Assembly (NCBI GenBank): GCA_033782935.1
Contig: JAWQEG010000292.1
Span: 1,112,001-1,176,000, forward strand
DNA length: 64,000 nt
Origin: Petrolisthes cinctipes
Lineage: Eukaryota > Arthropoda > Malacostraca > Decapoda > Porcellanidae
Direction: 5' to 3'
The notes under the pieces were generated by a model. It saw only the letters and a list, made by a program, of their open reading frames with translations. It was not told the origin of the DNA and made no database searches. Of this stretch, positions 20,663-33,300 are shown piece after piece. The stretch's first letter is position 1; each line of letters opens with the position of its first letter. Both the position numbers and the translations under genes were made by a program.

Positions 20663-23600
20663 GTGTTAGAGTATTTTCAAAATACAGGCCAAAAACATAC
20701 TGAAAATCGATCTTTTAGGTGCCCAAAAGTCGATATGTGCATGCATCTTCTGTACCCGTTTATATCTCAAATTCTGGCCCTAAACACCCGAAAATTCGAT
20801 ATTTTGGGGTCCCAGAAGCGATCTGTACATGCCTACTCCGTGTTAGAGTATTTTCAAAATTCAGGCCCAAGACATGCTGAAAATCGATATTTTTGGTGCC
20901 CAAAGTCAATATGTGCATGTATCTTCTGTACCCATTTATATCTCAAATTCAGGCTCAAAACAACCGAAAATTCAATATTTTGGGGTCCCAGAAGCAATCT
21001 GTACATGCCTACTCAGTGCTAGAATATTTTCAAAATATAGGCTAAAAACATGCTAAAAATCGATCTTTTAGGTGCCAAAAAGTCGATATCTCAAATTCAG
21101 TCCCAAAACACCCGAAAATTCGATATTTAGGGGTCCCAGAAGCGATCTGTACATGCCTACTCCGTGTTAGAGTATTTTCAAAATACATGCTCAAAACATA
21201 CTGAAAATCGATCTTTTAGGTGCACAAAAGTCGATATGTGCATGCATCTTCAGTACCCGTTTATATCTCAAATTCAGGCTCAAAACACCCGAAAATTCAA
21301 TATTTTGGGGTCCCAGAAGCAATCTGTACATATACTCCGTGTTAGAGTATTTTCAAAATACAGGCCCAAAACATGCTGAAAATCGATATTTTAGATGCCC
21401 AAAGTCAATATGTGCATGTATCTTCTGTACCCGTTTATATCTCAAATTTAGGCTCAAAACACCCGAAAATTCAATATTTTGGGGTCCCAGAAGCAATCTG
21501 TACATGCCTACACAGTGCTAGAATATTTTCAAAATATAGGCTAAAAACATGCTAAAAATCGACATTTTAGGTGCCAAAAAATCGATATCTCGAATTCAGT
21601 CGCAAAACACCCGAAAATTCGATATTTAGAGGTCCCAGAAGGTATCTGTACATGCCTACTCCGTGTTAGAGTATTTTCAAAATACAGGCCAAAAACATAC
21701 TGAAAATCGATCTTTTAGGTGCCCAAAAGTCGATATGTGCATGCATCTTCTGTACCCGTTTATATCTCAAATTCTGGCCCTAAACACCCGAAAATTCGAT
21801 ATTTTGGGGTCCCAGAAGCGATCTGTACATGCCTACTCCGTGTTAGAGTATTTTCAAAATTCAGGCCCAAAACATGCTGAAAATCGATATTTTTGGTGAC
21901 CAAAGTCAATATGTGTATGTATCTTCTGTACCCGTTTATATCTCAAATTCAGGCTCAAAACACCCGAAAATTCAATATTTTGGGGTCCCAGAAGCAATCT
22001 GTACATGCCTACTCAGTGCTAGAATATTTTCAAAATATAGGCTAAAAACATGCTAAAAATCGATCTTTTAGGTGCCAAAAAGTCGATATCTCAAATTCAG
22101 TCCCAAAACACCCGAAAATTCGATATTTAGGGGTCCCAGAAGCGATCTGTACATGCCTACTCCGTGTTAGAGTATTTTCAAAATACATGCTCAAAACATA
22201 CTGAAAATCGATTTTTTAGGTGCATAAAAGTCGATATGTGCATGCATCTTCAGTACCCGTTTATATCTCAAATTCAGGCTCAAAACACCCGAAAATTCAA
22301 TATTTTGGGGTCCCAGAAGCAATCTGTACATGCCTACTCAGTGTTAGAGTATTTTCAAAATACAGGCCCAAAACATGCTGAAAATCGATATTTTAGATGC
22401 CCAAAGTCAATATGTGCATGTATCTTCTGTACCCGTTTATATCTCAATTTCAGGCTCAAAACACCCGAAAATTCAATATTTTGGGGTCCCAGAAGCAATC
22501 TGTACATGCCTACACAGTGCTAGAATATTTTCAAAATATAGGCTAAAAACATGCTAAATTAAATCGACATTTTAGGTGCCAAAAAATCGATATCTCAAAT
22601 TCAGTCCCAAAACACCCGAAAATTCGATATTTAGAGGTCCCAGAAGGTATCTGTACATGCCTACTCCGTGTTAGAGTATTTTCAAAATACATGCTCAAAA
22701 CATACTGAAAACCGATCTTTTAGGTGCACAAAAGTCGATATGTGCATGCATCTTCAGTACCCGTTTATATCTCAAATTCAGGCTCAAAACACCCGAAAAT
22801 TCAATATTTTGGGGTCCCAGAAGCAATCTGTACATGCCTACTCCGTGTTAGAGTATTTTCAAAATTCAGGCCCAAGACATGCTGAAAATCGATATTTTTG
22901 GTGCCCAAAGTCAATATGTGCATGTATCTTCTGTACCCGTTTATATCTCAAATTCAGGCTCAAAACACCCGAAAATTCAATATTTTGGGGTCCCAAAAGC
23001 AATCTGTACATGCCTACTCAGTGCTAGAATATTTTCAAAATATAGGCTAAAAACATGCTAAAAATCGATCTTTTAGGTGCCAAAAAGTCGATATCTCAAA
23101 TTCAGTCCCAAAACACCCGAAAATTCGATATTTAGGGGTCCCAGAAGCGATCTGTACATGCCTACTCCGTGTTAGAGTATTTTCAAAATACATGCTCAAA
23201 ACATACTGAAAATCGATCTTTTAGGTGCACAAAAGTCGATATGTGCATGCATCTTCAGTACCCGTTTATATCTCAAATTCAGGCTCAAAACACCCGAAAA
23301 TTCAATATTTTGGGGTCCCAGAAGCAATCTGTACATATACTCCGTGTTAGAGTATTTTCAAAATACAGGCCCAAAACATGCTGAAAATCGATATTTTAGA
23401 TGCCCAAAGTCAATATGTGCATGTATCTTCTGTACCCGTTTATATCTCAAATTCAGGCTCAAAACACCCGAAAATTCAATATTTTGGGGTCCCAGAAGCA
23501 ATCTGTACATATACTCCGTGTTAGAGTATTTTTAAAATACAGGCCCAAAACATGCTGAAAATCGATATTTTAGATGCCCAAAGTCAATATGTGCATGTAT

Positions 23601-23989
23601 CTTCTGTACCCGTTTATATCTCAAATTCAGGCTCAAAACACCCGAAAATTCAATATTTTGGGGTCCCAGAAGCAATCTGTACATGCCTACACAGTGCTAG
23701 AATATTTTCAAAATATAGGCTAAAAACATGCTAAAAATCGACATTTTAGGTGCCAAAAAATCGATATCTCGAATTCAGTCGCAAAACACCCGAAAATTCG
23801 ATATTTAGAGGTCCCAGAAGGTATCTGTACATGCCTACTCCGTGCTAGAATATTTTCAAAATATAGGCTAAAAACATGCTAAAAATCGACATTTTAGGTG
23901 CCAAAAAATCGATATCTCGAATTCAGTCCCAAAACACCCGAAAATTCGATATTTAGAGGTCCCAGAAGGTATCTGTACATGCCTACTCC
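20663..23989. repeat. 3,327-bp super-HOR module, copy 3 (one extra B monomer)
   Basis: Sub-units start at 20663, 21164, 21663, 22164, 22668 and 23169. The last is 821 bp long and reads A-B-B-C-C. The extra 174-bp monomer at 23344 accounts for the whole difference from 3,153 bp. Markers cgattttttaggtgcat (22209) and aaaaccgatc (22708) recur at 31842 and 32341 in copy 6. The two final C2 monomers match those of copy 1 (17214-17509), not those of copy 2. Confidence 0.88.
23344..23517 (+). repeat. Extra B2/At hybrid monomer (174 bp), junction of the 6,480-bp duplication
   Basis: This monomer begins as B2 (agatgcccaaagtcaatatg) but ends like a 175-bp At (ctgtacatatactccg). It is followed by another B2 at 23518. 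The hybrid explains why module 3 is 174 bp longer than its neighbours. Confidence 0.85.
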
Positions 23990-26900
23990 GTGTTAGAGTA
24001 TTTTCAAAATACAGGCCAAAAACATACTGAAAATCGATCTTTTAGGTGCCCAAAAGTCGATATGTGCATGCATCTTCTGTACCCGTTTATATCTCAAATT
24101 CTGGCCCTAAACACCCGAAAATTCGATATTTTGGGGTCCCAGAAGCGATCTGTACATGCCTACTCCTTGTTAGAGTATTTTCAAAATTCAGGCCCAAGAC
24201 ATGCTGAAAATCGATATTTTTGGTGCCCAAAGTCAATATGTGCATGTATCTTCTGTACCCGTTTATATCTCAAATTCAGGCTCAAAACACCCGAAAATTC
24301 AATATTTTGGGGTCCCAGAAGCAATCTGTACATGCCTACTCAGTGCTAGAATATTTTCAAAATATAGGCTAAAAACATGCTAAAAATCGATCTTTTAGGT
24401 GCCAAAAAGTCGATATCTCAAATTCAGTCCCAAAACACCCGAAAATTCGATATTTAGGGGTCCCAGAAGCGATCTGTACATGCCTACTCCGTGTTAGAGT
24501 ATTTTCAAAATACATGCTCAAAACATACTGAAAATCGATCTTTTAGGTGCACAAAAGTCGATATGTGCATGCATCTTCAGTACCCGTTTATATCTCAAAT
24601 TCAGGCTCAAAACACCCGAAAATTCAATATTTTAGGGTCCCACAAGCAATCTGTACATATACTCAGTGTTAGAGTATTTTCAAAATACAGGCCCAAAACA
24701 TGCTGAAAATCGATATTTTAGATGCCCAAAGTCAATATGTGCATGTATCTTCTGTACCCGTTTATATCTCAAATTCAGGCTCAAAACACCCGAAAATTCA
24801 ATATTTTGGGGTCCCAGAAGCAATCTGTACATGCCTACACAGTGCTAGAATATTTTCAAAATATAGGCTAAAAACATGCTAAAAATCGACATTTTAGGTG
24901 CCAAAAAATCGATATCTCGAATTCAGTAGCAAAACACCCGAAAATTCGATATTTAGAGGTCCCAGAAGGTATCTGTACATGCCTACTCCGTGTTAGAGTA
25001 TTTTCAAAATACAGGCCAAAAACATACTGAAAATCGATCTTTTAGGTGCCCAAAAGTCGATATGTGCATGCATCTTCTGTACCCGTTTATATCTCAAATT
25101 CTGGCCCTAAACACCCGAAAATTCGATATTTTGGGGTCCCAGAAGCGATCTGTACATGCCTACTCCGTGTTAGAGTATTTTCAAAATTCAGGCCCAAAAC
25201 ATGCTGAAAATCGATATTTTTGGTGACCAAAGTCAATATGTGCATGTATCTTCTGTACCCGTTTATATCTCAAATTCAGGCTCAAAACACCCGAAAATTC
25301 AATATTTTGGGGTCCCAGAAGCAATCTGTACATGCCTACTCAGTGCTAGAATATTTTCAAAATATAGGCTAAAAACATGCTAAAAATCGATCTTTTAGGT
25401 GCCAAAAAGTCGATATCTCAAATTCAGTCCAAAAACACCCGAAAATTCGATATTTAGGGGTCCCAGAAGCGATCTGTACATGCCTACTCCGTGTTAGAGT
25501 ATTTTCAAAATACATGCTCAAAACATACTGAAAATCGATCTTTTAGGTGCACAAAAGTCGATATGTGCATGCATCTTCAGTACCCGTTTATATCTCAAAT
25601 TCAGGCTCAAAACACCCGAAAATTCAATATTTTGGGGTCCCAGAAGCAATCTGTACATGCCTACTCAGTGTTAGAGTATTTTCAAAATACAGGCCTAAAA
25701 CATGCTGAAAATCGATATTTTAGATGCCCAAAGTCAATATGTGCATGTATCTTCTGTACCCGTTTATATCTCAATTTCAGGCTCAAAACACCCGAAAATT
25801 CAATATTTAGAGGTCCCAGAAGCAATCTGTACATGCCTACACAGTGCTAGAATATTTTCAAAATATAGGCTAAAAACATGCTAAATTAAATCGACATTTT
25901 AGGTGCCAAAAAATCGATATCTCAAATTCAGTCCCAAAACACCCGAAAATTCGATATTTAGAGGTCCCAGAAGGTATCTGTACATGCCTACTCCGTGTTA
26001 GAGTATTTTCAAAATACATGCTCAAAACATACTGAAAATCGATCTTTTAGGTGCACAAAAGTTGATATGTGCATGCATCTTCAGTACCCGTTTATATCTC
26101 AAATTCTAGCCCTAAACACCCGAAAATTCAATATTTTGGGGTCCCAGAAGCAATCTGTACATGCCTACTCCGTGTTAGAGTATTTTCAAAATTCAGGCCC
26201 AAGACATGCTGAAAATCGATATTTTTGGTGCCCAAAGTCAATATGTGCATGTATCTTCTGTACCCGTTTATATCTCAAATTCAGGCTCAAAACACCCGAA
26301 AATTCAATATTTTGGGGTCCCAGAAGCAATCTGTACATGCCTACTCAGTGCTAGAATATTTTCAAAATATAGGCTAAAAACATGCTAAAAATCGATCTTT
26401 TAGGTGCCAAAAAGTCGATATCTCAAATTCAGTCCCAAAACACCCGAAAATTCGATATTTAGGGGTCCCAGAAGCGATCTGTACATGCCTACTCCGTGTT
26501 AGAGTATTTTCAAAATACATGCTCAAAACATACTGAAAATCGATCTTTTAGGTGCACAAAAGTCGATATGTGCATGCATCTTCAGTACCCGTTTATATCT
26601 CAAATTCAGGCTCAAAACACCCGAAAATTCAATATTTTGGGGTCCCAGAAGCAATCTGTACATATACTCCGTGTTAGAGTATTTTTAAAATACAGGCCCA
26701 AAACATGCTGAAAATCGATATTTTAGATTCCCAAAGTCAATATGTGCATGTATCTTCTGTACCCGTTTATATCTCAAATTCAGGCTCAAAACACCCGAAA
26801 ATTCAATATTTTGGGGTCCCAGAAGCAATCTGTACATGCCTACACAGTGCTAGAATATTTTCAAAATATAGGCTAAAAACATGCTAAAAATCGACATTTT

Positions 26901-27142
26901 AGGTGCCAAAAAATCGATATCTCGAATTCAGTCCCAAAACACCCGAAAATTCGATATTTAGAGGTCCCAGAAGGTATCTGTACATGCCTACTCCGTGCTA
27001 GAATATTTTCAAAATATAGGCTAAAAACATGCTAAAAATCGACATTTTAGGTGCCAAAAAATCGATATCTCCAATTCAGTCCCAAAACACCCGAAAATTC
27101 GATATTTAGAGGTCCCAGAAGGTATCTGTACATGCCTACTCC
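23990..27142. repeat. 3,153-bp super-HOR module, copy 4
   Basis: Sub-units start at 23990, 24491, 24990, 25491, 25995 and 26496. The copy is offset by exactly 6,480 bp from copy 2 and nearly identical to it, including ctactccttgttag (24163) and tctccaattcag (27068). Private changes include gttgatatg at 26061 and agattccc at 26726. Confidence 0.9.
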
Positions 27143-30100
27143 GTGTTAGAGTATTTTCAAAATACAGGCTAAAAACATACTGAAAATCGATCTTTTAGGT
27201 GCCCAAAAGTCGATATGTGCATGCATCTTCTGTACCCGTTTATATCTCAAATTCTGGCCCTAAACACCCGAAAATTCGATATTTTGGGGTCCCAGAAGCG
27301 ATCTGTACATGCCTACTCCTTGTTAGAGTATTTTCAAAATTCAGGCCCAAGACATGCTGAAAATCGATATTTTTGGTGCCCAAAGTCAATATGTGCATGT
27401 ATCTTCTGTACCCGTTTATATCTCAAATTCAGGCTCAAAACACCCGAAAATTCAATATTTTGGGGTCCCAGAAGCAATCTGTACATGCCTACTCAGTGCT
27501 AGAATATTTTCAAAATATAGGCTAAAAACATGCTAAAAATCGATCTTTTAGGTGCCAAAAAGTCGATATCTCAAATTCAGTCCCAAAACACCCGAAAATT
27601 CGATATTTAGGGGTCCCAGAAGCGATCTGTACATGCCTACTCCGTGTTAGAGTATTTTCAAAATACATGCTCAAAACATACTGAAAATCGATCTTTTAGG
27701 TGCACAAAAGTCGATATGTGCATGCATCTTCAGTACCCGTTTATATCTCAAATTCAGGCTCAAAACACCCGAAAATTCAATATTTTAGGGTCCCACAAGC
27801 AATCTGTACATATACTCAGTGTTAGAGTATTTTCAAAATACAGGCCCAAAACATGCTGAAAATCGATATTTTAGATGCCCAAAGTCAATATGTGCATGTA
27901 TCTTCTGTACCCGTTTATATCTCAAATTCAGGCTCAAAACACCCGAAAATTCAATATTTTGGGGTCCCAGAAGCAATCTGTACATGCCTACACAGTGCTA
28001 GAATATTTTCAAAATATAGGCTAAAAACATGCTAAAAATCGACATTTTAGGTGCCAAAAAATCGATATCTCGAATTCAGTAGCAAAACACCCGAAAATTC
28101 GATATTTAGAGGTCCCAGAAGGTATCTGTACATGCCTACTCCGTGTTAGAGTATTTTCAAAATACAGGCCAAAAACATACTGAAAATCGATCTTTTAGGT
28201 GCCCAAAAGTCGATATGTGCATGCATCTTCTGTACCCGTTTATATCTCAAATTCTGGCCCTAAACACCCGAAAATTCGATATTTTGGGGTCCCAGAAGTG
28301 ATCTGTACATGCCTACTCCGTGTTAGAGTATTTTCAAAATTCAGGCCCAAAACATGCTGAAAATCGATATTTTTGGTGACCAAAGTCAATATGTGCATGT
28401 ATCTTCTGTACCCGTTTATATCTCAAATTCAGGCTCAAAACACCCGAAAATTCAATATTTTGGGGTCCCAGAAGCAATCTGTACATGCCTACTCAGTGCT
28501 AGAATATTTTCAAAATATAGGCTAAAAACATGCTAAAAATCGATCTTTTAGGTGCCAAAAAGTCGATATCTCAAATTCAGTCCAAAAACACCCGAAAATT
28601 CGATATTTAGGGGTCCCAGAAGCGATCTGTACATGCCTACTCCGTGTTAGAGTATTTTCAAAATACATGCTCAAAACATACTGAAAATCGATCTTTTAGG
28701 TGCACAAAAGTCGATATGTGCATGCATCTTCAGTACCCGTTTATATCTCAAATTCAGGCTCAAAACACCCGAAAATTCAATATTTTGGGGTCCCAGAAGC
28801 AATCTGTACATGCCTACTCAGTGTTAGAGTATTTTCAAAATACAGGCCTAAAACATGCTGAAAATCGATATTTTAGATGCCCAAAGTCAATATGTGCATG
28901 TATCTTCTGTACCCGTTTATATCTCAATTTCAGGCTCAAAACACCCGAAAATTCAATATTTAGAGGTCCCAGAAGCAATCTGTACATGCCTACACAGTGC
29001 TAGAATATTTTCAAAATATAGGCTAAAAACATGCTAAATTAAATCGACATTTTAGGTGCCAAAAAATCGATATCTCAAATTCAGTCCCAAAACACCCGAA
29101 AATTCGATATTTAGAGGTCCCAGAAGGTATCTGTACATGCCTACTCCGTGTTAGAGTATTTTCAAAATACATGCTCAAAACATACTGAAAATCGATCTTT
29201 TAGGTGCACAAAAGTCGATATGTGCATGCATCTTCAGTACCCGTTTATATCTCAAATTCTAGCCCTAAACACCCGAAAATTCAATATTTTGGGGTCCCAG
29301 AAGCAATCTGTACATGCCTACTCCGTGTTAGAGTATTTTCAAAATTCAGGCCCAAGACATGCTGAAAATCGATATTTTTGGTGCCCAAAGTCAATATGTG
29401 CATGTATCTTCTGTACCCGTTTATATCTCAAATTCAGGCTCAAAACACCCGAAAATTCAATATTTTGGGGTCCCAGAAGCAATCTGTACATGCCTACTCA
29501 GTGCTAGAATATTTTCAAAATATAGGCTAAAAACATGCTAAAAATCGATCTTTTAGGTGCCAAAAAGTCGATATCTCAAATTCAGTCCCAAAACACCCGA
29601 AAATTCGATATTTAGGGGTCCCAGAAGCGATCTGTACATGCCTACTCCGTGTTAGAGTATTTTCAAAATACATGCTCAAAACATACTGAAAATCGATCTT
29701 TTAGGTGCACAAAAGTCGATATGTGCATGCATCTTCAGTACCCGTTTATATCTCAAATTCAGGCTCAAAACACCCGAAAATTCAATATTTTGGGGTCCCA
29801 GAAGCAATCTGTACATATACTCCGTGTTAGAGTATTTTTAAAATACAGGCCCAAAACATGCTGAAAATCGATATTTTAGATGCCCAAAGTCAATATGTGC
29901 ATGTATCTTCTGTACCCGTTTATATCTCAAATTCAGGCTCAAAACACCCGAAAATTCAATATTTTGGGGTCCCAGAAGCAATCTGTACATGCCTACACAG
30001 TGCTAGAATATTTTCAAAATATAGGCTAAAAACATGCTAAAAATCGACATTTTAGGTGCCAAAAAATCGATATCTCGAATTCAGTCCCAAAACACCCGAA

Positions 30101-30295
30101 AATTCGATATTTAGAGGTCCCAGAAGGTATCTGTACATGCCTACTCCGTGCTAGAATATTTTCAAAATATAGGCTAAAAACATGCTAAAAATCGACATTT
30201 TAGGTGCCAAAAAATCGATATCTCCAATTCAGTCCCAAAACACCCGAAAATTCGATATTTAGAGGTCCCAGAAGGTATCTGTACATGCCTACTCC
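27143..30295. repeat. 3,153-bp super-HOR module, copy 5
   Basis: Sub-units start at 27143, 27644, 28143, 28644, 29148 and 29649. It is offset by 3,153 bp from copy 4 and shares its markers (ctactccttgttag at 27316, caatatttagaggtccc at 28954). Copies 4 and 5 are the youngest-looking adjacent pair in the core. Private changes include tacaggctaaaaac at 27164 and gaagtgatc at 28296. Confidence 0.9.
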
Positions 30296-33200
30296 GTGTT
30301 AGAGTATTTTCAAAATACAGGCCAAAAACATACTGAAAATCGATCTTTTAGGTGCCCAAAAGTCGATATGTGCATGCATCTTCTGTACCCGTTTATATCT
30401 CAAATTCTGGCCCTAAACACCCGAAAATTCGATATTTTGGGGTCCCAGAAGCGATCTGTACATGCCTACTCCGTGTTAGAGTATTTTCAAAATTCAGGCC
30501 CAAGACATGCTGAAAATCGATATTTTTGGTGCCCAAAGTCAATATGTGCATGTATCTTCTGTACCCGTTTATATCTCAAATTCAGGCTCAAAACACCCGA
30601 AAATTCAATATTTTGGGGTCCCAGAAGCAATCTGTACATGCCTACTCAGTGCTAGAATATTTTCAAAATATAGGCTAAAAACATGCTAAAAATCGATCTT
30701 TTAGGTGCCAAAAAGTCGATATCTCAAATTCAGTCCCAAAACACCCGAAAATTCGATATTTAGGGGTCCCAGAAGCGATCTGTACATGCCTACTCCGTGT
30801 TAGAGTATTTTCAAAATACATGCTCAAAACATACTGAAAATCGATCTTTTAGGTGCACAAAAGTCGATATGTGCATGCATCTTCAGTACCCGTTTATATC
30901 TCAAATTCAGGCTCAAAACACCCGAAAATTCAATATTTTGGGGTCCCAGAAGCAATCTGTACATATACTCCGTGTTAGAGTATTTTCAAAATACAGGCCC
31001 AAAACATGCTGAAAATCGATATTTTAGATGCCCAAAGTCAATATGTGCATGTATCTTCTGTACCCGTTTATATCTCAAATTCAGGCTCAAAACACCCGAA
31101 AATTCAATATTTTGGGGTCCCAGAAGCAATCTGTACATGCCTACACAGTGCTAGAATATTTTCAAAATATAGGCTAAAAACATGCTAAAAATCGACATTT
31201 TAGGTGCCAAAAAATCGATATCTCGAATTCAGTCGCAAAACACCCGAAAATTCGATATTTAGAGGTCCCAGAAGGTATCTGTACATGCCTACTCCGTGTT
31301 AGAGTATTTTCAAAATACAGGCCAAAAACATACTGAAAATCGATCTTTTAGGTGCCCAAAAGTCGATATGTGCATGCATCTTCTGTACCCGTTTATATCT
31401 CAAATTCTGGCCCTAAACACCCGAAAATTCGATATTTTGGGGTCCCAGAAGCGATCTGTACATGCCTACTCCGTGTTAGAGTATTTTCAAAATTCAGGCC
31501 CAAAACATGCTGAAAATCGATATTTTTGGTGACCAAAGTCAATATGTGCATGTATCTTCTGTACCCGTTTATATCTCAAATTCAGGCTCAAAACACCCGA
31601 AAATTCAATATTTTGGGGTCCCAGAAACAATCTGTACATGCCTACTCAGTGCTAGAATATTTTCAAAATATAGGCTAAAAACATGCTAAAAATCGATCTT
31701 TTAGGTGCCAAAAAGTCGATATCTCAAATTCAGTCCAAAAACACCCGAAAATTCGATATTTAGGGGTCCCAGAAGCGATCTGTACATGCCTACTCCGTGT
31801 TAGAGTATTTTCAAAATACATGCTCAAAACATACTGAAAATCGATTTTTTAGGTGCATAAAAGTCGATATGTGCATGCATCTTCAGTACCCGTTTATATC
31901 TCAAATTCAGGCTCAAAACACCCGAAAATTCAATATTTTGGGGTCCCAGAAGCAATCTGTACATGCCTACTCAGTGTTAGAGTATTTTCAAAATACAGGC
32001 CCAAAACATGCTGAAAATCGATATTTTAGATGCCCAAAGTCAATATGTGCATGTATCTTCTGTACCCGTTTATATCTCAATTTCAGGCTCAAAACACCCG
32101 AAAATTCAATATTTTGGGGTCCCAGAAGCAATCTGTACATGCCTACACAGTGCTAGAATATTTTCAAAATATAGGCTAAAAACATGCTAAATTAAATCGA
32201 CATTTTAGGTGCCAAAAAATCGATATCTCAAATTCAGTCCCAAAACACCCGAAAATTCGATATTTAGAGGTCCCAGAAGGTATCTGTACATGCCTACTCC
32301 GTGTTAGAGTATTTTCAAAATACATGCTCAAAACATACTGAAAACCGATCTTTTAGGTGCACAAAAGTCGATATGTGCATGCATCTTCAGTACCCGTTTA
32401 TATCTCAAATTCAGGCTCAAAACACCCGAAAATTCAATATTTTGGGGTCCCAGAAGCAATCTGTACATGCCTACTCCGTGTTAGAGTATTTTCAAAATTC
32501 AGGCCCAAAACATGCTGAAAATCGATATTTTTGGTGCCCAAAGTCAATATGTGCATGTATCTTCTGTACCCGTTTATATCTCAAATTCAGGCTCAAAACA
32601 CCCGAAAATTCAATATTTTGGGGTCCCAGAAGCAATCTGTACATGCCTACTCAGTGCTAGAATATTTTCAAAATATAGGCTAAAAACATGCTAAAAATCG
32701 ATCTTTTAGGTGCCAAAAAGTCGATATCTCAAATTCAGTCCCAAAACACCCGAAAATTCGATATTTAGGGGTCCCAGAAGCGATCTGTACATGCCTACTC
32801 CGTGTTAGAGTATTTTCAAAATACATGCTCAAAACATACTGAAAATCGATCTTTTAGGTGCACAAAAGTCGATATGTGCATGCATCTTCAGTACCCGTTT
32901 ATATCTCAAATTCAGGCTCAAAACACCCGAAAATTCAATATTTTGGGGTCCCAGAAGCAATCTGTACATATACTCCGTGTTAGAGTATTTTCAAAATACA
33001 GGCCCAAAACATGCTGAAAATCGATATTTTAGATGCCCAAAGTCAATATGTGCATGTATCTTCTGTACCCGTTTATATCTCAAATTCAGGCTCAAAACAC
33101 CCGAAAATTCAATATTTTGGGGTCCCAGAAGCAATCTGTACATGCCTACACAGTGCTAGAATATTTTCAAAATATAGGCTAAAAACATGCTAAAAATCGA

Positions 33201-33300
33201 CATTTTAGGTGCCAAAAAATCGATATCTCGAATTCAGTCCCAAAACACCCGAAAATTCGATATTTAGAGGTCCCAGAAGGTATCTGTACATGCCTACTCC
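30296..33300. repeat. 3,005-bp super-HOR module, copy 6 (one C monomer fewer)
   Basis: Sub-units start at 30296, 30797, 31296, 31797, 32301 and 32802. The last is a plain 499-bp trimer without the duplicated C2, which removes exactly 148 bp from the 3,153-bp unit. It matches copy 3 at an offset of 9,633 bp (6,480 plus 3,153), including cgattttttaggtgcat and aaaaccgatc. It ends the core and leads into the five-trimer block at 33301. Confidence 0.88.

Larger units (their letters stand above)
17038..23517. repeat. 6,480-bp tandem duplication, unit 1
   Basis: Positions 17038-20662 recur at 23518-27142 at a constant offset of 6,480 bp. The shared rare string tatttttaaaatac occurs at 17045 and 23525, and both copies have two C2 monomers reading tctcgaattcagtcgc then tctcgaattcagtccc. 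The junction is the extra, B2/At-type monomer 23344-23517. Confidence 0.82.
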
